In this document: positions 1 through 4,145 of the stretch, in pieces | Layout: every line of letters starts with the position of its first letter | Position numbering within the stretch: the first letter of the stretch is position 1 | Assembly: GCA_017544125.1 (NCBI GenBank) | Contig: JAFYET010000276.1 | Span: 1 to 5,990 of the forward strand | Length of the DNA: 5,990 bases | Source of the DNA: Ruminococcus sp. | GTDB taxonomy: Bacteria > Bacillota > Clostridia > Oscillospirales > Ruminococcaceae | Direction of reading: 5' to 3' | Notes under the pieces: generated by a model | The model's input: the letters and a program-made list of their open reading frames with translations, nothing else | Database searches by the model: none | Told to the model about the DNA's origin: nothing | Made by a program: the position numbers and the translations under genes

Positions 1-930
1 CCGTTCTCTCTGTGCAATAGCATCTTCGGGGTGCCGCCAGGCAATATTCCCCGCCAGGTGCTTTAACAGATGCGCCCGGTAGTTTTTGAATTCATCACCG
101 ATAAATCCAAGTCCGAGCAGAAAAACACGAAAGCTGTACCGCATATTATCCGAATGCGATACAGCCGGGGAACAATATTTCTTTGTGACCGCCGCATTTG
201 AGATCGCAAGTGCAAGTAGTATCTGTGCTTTGACCTCTCCAGCGTGAAGCGATGCATTACAGGCCCTTATTTCATAATGCCCGTGCTGAAAGAAGCTGTG
301 CAGATTAAGGGCGTGGTATCGGGTAGGGTTGTAGTGCTGATAGGGGCTACTATCAGTCTCGGCATACCACAGCCGCTTTATGCCGTCCATAGTTTTCGGC
401 TTTCGGCGGTTCAGCTCTTCCACAAAAGAACGGTTGATCTTCTTGCAGTAATTTGACCGTGCCGAAGAAACCTGAAGTGCGTCCCACAGGTAGTTTTCCT
501 TGCTCGACCACAGATTGACAAGGTTTCTTATCTGCTGCGGGGTATAGTCGGCAGCGTCAATATGGATATGCGTTCCGCAGTCATACTGAGGGCCTGTGAT
601 TGCCCCTTCTTTTCTCAAAGCTCGAATTACCTCCTGAAGCAAATTAAAGTCCTCATATTGAAGAACAGGAGAATTGAGCTCTACCTTGTAATAGTCGGTT
701 GCCGCTTCGCCGTTCCTCTTCCTGGCATAGATACTACTGTCATAAACGATCTGCCACTTTCGTCCCTTATCGTCACCGACAGTATATTTATCGTAACTGC
801 CGCCCTCATGACTGATACTGCCGCCCAGCACCTTCTGGATACCCTTTGCCGCTGCACATCGGGTGATGCCCGTCATCTCGATCTCAATGCCAAAGCGTCT
901 TGTCTTGATCCCGTCAAAGTTTCCTGCCAT
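1..930 (-). CDS. Amidoligase_2-type carboxylate-amine ligase, 3' end cut by window edge
   Basis: A reading frame of 310 codons stays open from ATG at 930 to the left edge, so the C-terminus is missing. I recognise the glutamine-synthetase-fold COOH-NH2 ligase family (Amidoligase_2). Landmarks seen: GIEIEM at residues 14-19, with the paired acidic residues E16 and E18 expected to bind ATP-Mg; ELNSPV at 84-89; GTHIHID at 119-125, with the family's paired histidines; RYHALNL at 204-210; and YEIRAC at 219-224, with conserved E220 and R222. Members are predicted to form amide or isopeptide bonds using ATP; the substrate is unknown. Family operons often include a gamma-glutamyl cyclotransferase-like gene; none is seen here, but the next gene is outside the window. 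The start is fixed by a very strong AGGGAGGTGA ribosome binding site 4 nt upstream. There is no signal peptide or membrane segment, so it is cytoplasmic. It lies 36 nt after the preceding gene, probably in one transcript. Family assignment is fairly firm; the biological role is not known. Confidence 0.85.
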   Translation of the reverse strand, partial: MAGNFDGIKTRRFGIEIEMTGITRCAAAKGIQKVLGGSISHEGGSYDKYTVGDDKGRKWQIVYDSSIYARKRNGEAATDYYKVELNSPVLQYEDFNLLQEVIRALRKEGAITGPQYDCGTHIHIDAADYTPQQIRNLVNLWSSKENYLWDALQVSSARSNYCKKINRSFVEELNRRKPKTMDGIKRLWYAETDSSPYQHYNPTRYHALNLHSFFQHGHYEIRACNASLHAGEVKAQILLALAISNAAVTKKYCSPAVSHSDNMRYSFRVFLLGLGFIGDEFKNYRAHLLKHLAGNIAWRHPEDAIAQRER

Positions 931-966
931 TGTTTCACCTCCCTATTTTTCGGTATGATGTTATAG

Positions 967-1599
967 TCACATAGAAATATCCCCGTCATCAAGGTTTTGT
1001 ACCTCAGTAACGGGGATATTGGTTTCTTCTGTATTCATAGCTTTGATCTTCACATCAGGCTGAAAAGTAATATTCATATCAAGCCACTCTGCGCTGACCA
1101 CACCATTTCGCTGATTCAGGCGCTGTATAACGGCTGTTATAGCAAGATATACTATCTCATCAGCCTCGACAATGTCATTCATTATCATACTGTTGTCTTC
1201 CGTATGCGCTATTTCGACTGCCTTTTCGACTGCGTCGGCAATACATTTTCGTATATCACGCTCCGCCTCTGTCATCAGATGATCCTCATACAGCGCTCTT
1301 GCATTAGGAACGAAGCAAGCGTACCTTGCATAGTCATACCCCTCACTTTCCACAAGAATACCGTCCCTGCCGCCTTCTTCGAGCAGCATTATACAGTGAG
1401 CAAAGTCTTTGTCGGAGTACATTAAGCCTCGGGAAGCCGTTACTGCCCGATTATCCCGAAGCGGGTTATCAAGAATAGCTTTAAACTCTGAGCGTGGGAT
1501 AGGTATCCACTTGACTATCTCGCAGGCTTCTGATTTAAGCTCTGTCGAGTCGGGTTTGCGTATAAGGTGGGCGTTTAGTTTGTAGTTGTTCATGTGCAT
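967..1599 (-). CDS. Hypothetical cytoplasmic protein paired with amidoligase
   Basis: I do not recognise this 210-residue protein with confidence; it resembles uncharacterised proteins of clostridial mobile elements, possibly of a DUF6329-like family, but that is a recollection and not a match. The N-terminal part has a compact motif around residues 60-101 (MYSDKDFAH, then EEGGRDGILVESEGYDYARY, then FVPNAR), which looks like the conserved core. Residues about 105-170 are predicted helical and rich in E, D and A. The tail is acidic (DDGDISM). There is no signal peptide or membrane segment. The frame is open from GTG at 1602; I chose ATG at 1599 because AAAGGA (1605-1610) lies 5 nt upstream, but ATG at 1593 is also possible at 11 nt. 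It is 36 nt upstream of the amidoligase on the same strand, so it may be a substrate, regulator or partner of it (inference). No good promoter is visible just upstream: a TATAAT at 1619-1624 lacks a proper -35, and a strong terminator precedes it. Confidence 0.8.
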   Translation of the reverse strand: MHMNNYKLNAHLIRKPDSTELKSEACEIVKWIPIPRSEFKAILDNPLRDNRAVTASRGLMYSDKDFAHCIMLLEEGGRDGILVESEGYDYARYACFVPNARALYEDHLMTEAERDIRKCIADAVEKAVEIAHTEDNSMIMNDIVEADEIVYLAITAVIQRLNQRNGVVSAEWLDMNITFQPDVKIKAMNTEETNIPVTEVQNLDDGDISM

Positions 1600-1646
1600 C
1601 ACAGTCCTTTCTATATATATTATATTTTATATTGCTTTTGGGCAAT

Positions 1647-1703
1647 AAAAAAAGCCCATATTTCTTAGCACCTCACTTTTGTGAGATACTAACAAATACG
1701 GGC
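1647..1703 (-). terminator. Long intrinsic terminator or attenuator ahead of the amidoligase operon
   Basis: Read on the minus strand, GCCCGTATTT (1703-1694) pairs with AAATATGGGC (1663-1654) with one G-U wobble. After one mismatch, TTAG/CTAA extends it, and after a 3x3 internal loop a CTCAC/GTGAG tip closes on an AAAA loop. The stem is followed directly by seven T (1653-1647). The + strand has no T-run on its side, so it works in one direction. It ends any transcript arriving from the tRNA-Arg side about 48 nt before the start of the 967-1599 gene, so it is either an insulator or a conditional leader terminator. A GCCC at 1640-1643 beyond the T-run (within an ATTGC...GCAAT mini-hairpin) could compete for the GGGC of the stem. 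Confidence 0.85.
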
Positions 1704-1810
1704 AGATAAGTTTGTGAAACTTTTTTTCTGGAAAGTGGAATTTTTGCTGTATATCAGTATTACGAAAGTTCAATTCCGCTGCACAAATCTATCATCAATG
1801 GCAATAATAT

Positions 1811-1832
1811 GGGTTCGAGTCCCTACTATCAG
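1811..1832 (+). other. tRNA T-arm-like fragment, possible integration scar
   Basis: Positions 1811-1823 read GGGTTCGAGTCCC, an exact T-loop consensus with a 3-bp GC stem, and a run of six T follows at 1835-1840. Positions 1811-1824 are identical over 14 nt to the T-arm of the tRNA-Arg gene, but on the opposite strand (1961-1974). No D-arm, anticodon arm or matching acceptor strand is found to its left, so it is not a functional tRNA. Integrases that target tRNA genes leave a copy of the 3' part of the tRNA at the far end of the element. If this is such a scar, the chromosome lies to the right and the element, with the amidoligase genes, to the left. A chance B-box-like match is the alternative. 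Confidence 0.4.
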
Positions 1833-1846
1833 GCTTTTTTATGAAA

Positions 1847-1886
1847 TGTCATCTACGGTTAACACCTGAAATAATCATAGATGACA
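1847..1886 (+). repeat. Inverted repeat that competes with the adjacent terminator
   Basis: TGTCATCTA (1847-1855) and TAGATGACA (1878-1886) are perfect 9-bp inverted arms around a 22-nt loop. The right arm shares GATGACA (1880-1886) with the left foot of the terminator at 1880-1936, so the two hairpins cannot form together. The octamer CATCTACG occurs at 1850-1857 and again at 1903-1910 in the terminator loop. The layout is that of an antiterminator/terminator pair for + strand transcription, but no regulated gene follows on that strand. Confidence 0.6.
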
Positions 1887-1943
1887 AAAGGCTGAAACTG
1901 CGCATCTACGCTGTTTCAGCCCTTGTCATCTTTTTTGTTAACC
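1857..1943. repeat. Outer inverted repeat flanking the + strand terminator
   Basis: GGTTAACA (1857-1864) and TGTTAACC (1936-1943) are 8-bp perfect inverted arms that enclose the terminator hairpin. They nest inside the 14-nt T-arm inverted pair (1811-1824 and 1961-1974), so three inverted pairs share one centre near 1905. On the minus strand the right arm falls in the tRNA-Arg 3' trailer, 5 nt after the CCA end. Confidence 0.55.
1880..1936 (+). terminator. Strong intrinsic terminator facing the tRNA-Arg gene
   Basis: GATGACAA (1880-1887) pairs with TTGTCATC (1923-1930) and, after a small asymmetric bulge, GGCTGAAAC (1890-1898) pairs with GTTTCAGCC (1913-1921). A GCG/CGC tip may form in the loop, and six T follow at 1931-1936. 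The T-run is only on the + strand, so it stops transcripts coming from the left before they run antisense through tRNA-Arg. On the minus strand the same hairpin lies 19 nt past the tRNA 3' end, followed only by a weak T-containing stretch; it may help to end or protect the tRNA precursor. Confidence 0.8.
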
Positions 1944-1948
1944 ATATA

Positions 1949-2025
1949 TGGTGCGCCAGGAGGGACTCGAACCCCCGACCTACTGGTTCGTAGCCAGTCA
2001 CTCTATCCAGCTGAGCTACTGGCGC
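1949..2025 (-). tRNA. tRNA-Arg (anticodon ACG)
   Basis: The complete cloverleaf is visible. The acceptor pairs GCGCCAG (2025-2019) with CTGGCGC. The D-arm is GCTC AGCTGGATA GAGT; the anticodon stem is ACTGG/CCAGT with loop CTACGAA, giving anticodon ACG (A34 normally deaminated to inosine to read CGU, CGC and CGA). The T-arm is GGGGG TTCGAGT CCCTC, with a slightly mismatched stem. Discriminator A and an encoded CCA end the gene (1951-1949). It is 77 nt long with CCA. A consensus promoter lies immediately upstream, so it is a single-gene unit. tRNA-Arg genes are common integration targets, which matters given the mobile-looking block to the left. Confidence 0.97.
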
Positions 2026-2041
2026 ACATTTCAACTTTAAT

Positions 2042-2070
2042 ATTATACCACACCTTGCCCCGTTAGTCAA
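2042..2070 (-). promoter_or_regulatory. Sigma-A promoter of tRNA-Arg
   Basis: On the minus strand, -35 TTGACT (2070-2065) and -10 TATAAT (2047-2042) are 17 nt apart, which is near consensus. The -10 ends 16 nt before the first base of the tRNA, so the 5' leader would be about 8-10 nt. Confidence 0.9.
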
Positions 2071-2088
2071 GTGCAAAAGGCAGGGTGT
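2050..2088. repeat. Imperfect inverted repeat spanning the tRNA promoter
   Basis: ACACCTTGCC (2050-2059) pairs with GGCAGGGTGT (2079-2088) over 10 positions, with one G-U on the + strand (a C/A mismatch on the minus strand). The loop contains the -35 hexamer of the tRNA-Arg promoter and the left arm sits in the spacer. No T-run follows on either strand. It may be a decayed terminator of the three-gene operon that ends at 2110, or an operator; both readings are weak. Confidence 0.35.
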
Positions 2089-2109
2089 AGCGTAAATTTA
2101 ATTATTCGT

Positions 2110-2688
2110 TCATAATTGCCGCTCTGCTTCGCAGTATATCTCCCACGCCCTCGGCAGCTTGCGGCGCACAAAACGTGCGTATGAGCAGTCGGGCGTGCTT
2201 GCCATACCCTTTTCTTTCAGGTATGCGGCGACCATTCTATACCACCCGTCAAGCTGTTCGGGGGGCTTGTCCTCAAAGCGGCTTACCCTGAGGCTGCCGT
2301 CTGCTATGTAGCGCTGCATGAGCGTGTAAGCGTCCTCCACTTCGGTGCAGCCGACGACCTCCAGCGGCACCGTGCCGAGCCTTGCACAGGGAATGTCCTT
2401 GAACGGTATGTACTCCCCCTCTTTTGCATCGACAGTGTATATGCAGCCACGCACCCCCTGCGAGACCTCACGCAAAGCATCGGGGTAAAGCTCGTGATAT
2501 ACCGGCACATCGCTCCCCTGCTCAAAGCCGTAGGGGAACCAGTAAAATGGCCGCTGCACGGCGTTGCAGAGATACATCGCCGCCACCTGCTCTATCGTCG
2601 TTAAATACACATATGGTCTGTTGTGGTCAGCCCGCCTGGGGCAGAGCTGTGTCAGCCCGAAGGTGTTGCTGCCGTGATATAACAACAT
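2110..2688 (-). CDS. Putative ADP-ribosyltransferase-fold protein, third gene of ABC operon
   Basis: A 192-residue soluble protein with no signal peptide or membrane segment. The N-terminus reads LYHGSNTFGLTQLCP (residues 3-17), then VYLTT (27-31) followed by a helix with an A..Y pattern (36-39). A YHGS strand with a later xYLT strand is the hallmark of small ADP-ribosyltransferase/PARP-like fold proteins. A candidate H-Y-E triad is H5, Y28 and E110 (in VPLEVVG, 107-113); the glutamate assignment is an inference. The C-terminal part (about 115-192) is helical with many charged residues. ADP-ribosyltransferases move ADP-ribose from NAD to a target; the target here is unknown, and activity may have been lost. 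Start ATG at 2688 has AAGGAGAA 4 nt upstream. It begins 17 nt after the membrane-anchored protein gene. Base composition is clearly more GC-rich than that of the LRR gene. Fold assignment is moderate, function low. Confidence 0.75.
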   Translation of the reverse strand: MLLYHGSNTFGLTQLCPRRADHNRPYVYLTTIEQVAAMYLCNAVQRPFYWFPYGFEQGSDVPVYHELYPDALREVSQGVRGCIYTVDAKEGEYIPFKDIPCARLGTVPLEVVGCTEVEDAYTLMQRYIADGSLRVSRFEDKPPEQLDGWYRMVAAYLKEKGMASTPDCSYARFVRRKLPRAWEIYCEAERQL

Positions 2689-2705
2689 ATTCTTCTCCTT
2701 GCCGT

Positions 2706-3356
2706 TTATGAGTTTTCTATCTCAATACCTTGATATTCGCGCTTTAAGCGTGCCGTCAGCTCGTCATCAAGGGTTATCCTTTGATGAGCATCACGGCTTA
2801 TGTCATAGCAGTCAACTATGCTGAGCTTTGTTATGTTTTTTATCTCAAATATCCTCTCGGGGTCAAAAAGCTCATCATGAACTATCGTCAATTCAACCGC
2901 CCTGCACTCTCTATCATTTATGCAGGAAAAATCCTGCACAGTGCTGTTTGATATACCAACGCTCAAACGCTCCTCCTTGTTCTCAAACCAAAGCGATATA
3001 TAGCCCTCTGTATAGCCCTTATCCGCCGACACATCAATGACAATGTTTTTTCCGTGCATAGGGTTAGAGCTGTCTGCCGACAGGTCTTTTATTATGTTTT
3101 GGGCTTTCACCGCATCACGCAGCATTTGCTCGGTCACCTTGTCGCTTTGTATGTCAAAGTGCAGCTTGTACCCGCCGCCCTGTTCTCTTACGCCGCTGTA
3201 TTCTATGCTTTGCAGGTCGCTCTCTTCAAATGCGTCTGCTATCTCTTTTTGGTATTTCCACGCAAAGGGGCTGTTTGCCCTTTTGTAAATGCACACCCCC
3301 GCAGCGACCGCCGCCAGCAAAACAATTGCCGCCGTTATCAGTATGCGTCTTTTCAT
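2706..3356 (-). CDS. Hypothetical single-pass membrane-anchored protein, second gene of ABC operon
   Basis: A 216-residue protein of unrecognised family. Residues 2-4 are KRR, residues 5-24 form one hydrophobic, alanine/valine-rich segment, and KR follows at 25-26: a signal anchor or uncleaved signal peptide, leaving about 190 residues outside the membrane. C22 is preceded by AGV, which does not fit a lipobox well, so a lipoprotein is unlikely but not excluded. The outer part is hydrophilic and mixed alpha/beta, with many E, D and K and no repeats or known catalytic motif. The ATG at 3356 lies 3 nt after the stop of the ABC ATPase gene, with GGTGA of that stop region as ribosome binding site, so the two are probably translationally coupled. 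It may be an accessory or sensor subunit of the ATPase's transporter; with one membrane helix it cannot itself be the permease. The stop is 17 nt before the next gene. Confidence 0.85.
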   Translation of the reverse strand: MKRRILITAAIVLLAAVAAGVCIYKRANSPFAWKYQKEIADAFEESDLQSIEYSGVREQGGGYKLHFDIQSDKVTEQMLRDAVKAQNIIKDLSADSSNPMHGKNIVIDVSADKGYTEGYISLWFENKEERLSVGISNSTVQDFSCINDRECRAVELTIVHDELFDPERIFEIKNITKLSIVDCYDISRDAHQRITLDDELTARLKREYQGIEIENS

Positions 3357-3359
3357 AGC

Positions 3360-4061
3360 TCACCACTCTATCTCATTAACATCAACAGGCTCGGTGTTGA
3401 GCTTCACGTCAACCACCTTGCTGTTTTTGACCCTGATGACCCTGTCAGCCATGGGAACGATTGCGCTGTTGTGGGTTATGACGATGACCGTCACGCCCTT
3501 TTGCCGGCAGGTGTCCTGCAACAGCTTCAGTATCTGCTTGCCCGTGGTGTAGTCGAGCGCACCGGTGGGCTCGTCGCATAAAAGCAGCTTGGGGTTTTTG
3601 GCAAGCGCCCTTGCTATCGACACACGCTGCTGCTCGCCGCCCGACAGCTGCGAGGGGAAGTTGTCAAGCCTGTCCCCCAGCCCAACGCTTACAAGCACCT
3701 CGGCAGGGTCGAGGGCATCACGGCATATCTGCGTTGCAAGCTCAACATTCTCCTTTGCGGTGAGGTTGTTGACAAGGTTGTAAAACTGGAACACGAAGCC
3801 TATGTCAAAGCGCTTGTACTCGGTGAGCCCCCGCTTTGAGAGCTTTGCTATGTCCACGCCGTCAACTATCATCTCGCCCTCGTCGCAGCGGTCCATACCG
3901 CCGAGCATATTGAGTATGGTGGTCTTGCCCGCCCCCGACGAGCCGAGTATCACCGCAAACTCGCCCTTCTCGACCTCAAAGCTCACCCCGTCAGACGCAG
4001 TTATCGTCACCTCGCCCATGTTGTAGCGCTTGTATACGTTTTTGAATTCCACAAATGCCAT
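3360..4061 (-). CDS. ABC transporter ATP-binding protein, MacB/LolD type
   Basis: A complete 233-residue nucleotide-binding domain of the family that drives FtsX-like permeases (MacB, LolD, BceA and SalX relatives), which export peptides or lipoproteins or sense antimicrobials. Seen in order: Walker A GSSGAGKT at 40-47, Q-loop Q92 in [11 protein letters not shown] signature LSGGEQQR at 139-146, Walker B LLLCDE at 159-164 with catalytic E164, D-loop GALD at 167-170, and H-loop H197 in VITHN. No key residue is missing, so it should hydrolyse ATP. The insert [15 protein letters not shown] (95-109) is typical of this subfamily. It is first in the operon, with its own promoter; the ATG at 4061 has AGGTGAG 3 nt upstream. 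No permease gene lies next to it: the genes that follow encode a one-helix protein and a putative ADP-ribosyltransferase-like protein, and upstream is an unrelated LRR gene. The permease must be elsewhere or lost. Confidence 0.95.
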   Translation of the reverse strand: MAFVEFKNVYKRYNMGEVTITASDGVSFEVEKGEFAVILGSSGAGKTTILNMLGGMDRCDEGEMIVDGVDIAKLSKRGLTEYKRFDIGFVFQFYNLVNNLTAKENVELATQICRDALDPAEVLVSVGLGDRLDNFPSQLSGGEQQRVSIARALAKNPKLLLCDEPTGALDYTTGKQILKLLQDTCRQKGVTVIVITHNSAIVPMADRVIRVKNSKVVDVKLNTEPVDVNEIEW

Positions 4062-4078
4062 GCTCTCACCTCTACCCT

Positions 4079-4107
4079 ATTATACTATATTTGCAGGGGT
4101 TTGTAAA
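4079..4107 (-). promoter_or_regulatory. Sigma-A promoter of the ABC operon
   Basis: On the minus strand, TTTACA (4107-4102) and TATAAT (4084-4079) are spaced by 17 nt. Only 17 nt separate the -10 from the ATG at 4061, so the transcript should begin about 10 nt before the start codon, almost on the AGGTGAG ribosome binding site (4071-4065). That leaves no room for a riboswitch or attenuator. The -35 overlaps the T-rich tail of the LRR gene terminator. Confidence 0.85.
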
Positions 4108-4141
4108 GAGAAAACCGGGAGCTTTTGAAATGCTCCCGGTT
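4105..4141 (-). terminator. Intrinsic terminator of the LRR surface protein gene
   Basis: A perfect 10-bp stem AACCGGGAGC/GCTCCCGGTT (4141-4132 with 4122-4113) with a 9-nt loop starts 4 nt past the LRR gene's TAA. On the minus strand it is followed by TTCTCTTT (4112-4105). It separates the LRR transcript from the ABC operon, whose -35 box shares the T-rich tail. Confidence 0.9.
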
Positions 4142-4145
4142 GGTA

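Noticed and set aside
337..357. CTGATAG...CTATCAG inverted repeat, sharing CTACTATCAG with 1823-1832
   Set aside because: It lies within the coding region of the amidoligase, and a 10-nt match is not enough to argue for an attachment site.
562..966. A + strand open frame of 134 codons
   Set aside because: It is antisense to the amidoligase gene, which has clear family motifs and a strong ribosome binding site; the + strand product resembles nothing and has no good start context.
1708..1727. Small hairpin AAGTTT/AAACTT followed by T's on the + strand
   Set aside because: The stem is short and A/T-rich and the T-run is partly the stem itself; too weak to call a terminator.
1761..1780. A second T-loop-like motif, GTTCAATTCC at 1768-1777 on the + strand
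   Set aside because: The flanking bases give only one stem pair, and no other tRNA arm can be built around it, so it is probably chance.
3054..3581. A + strand open frame of 175 codons
   Set aside because: It runs across the junction of two tightly coupled minus-strand genes, including the 3' part of the ABC ATPase, so it is a shadow frame.
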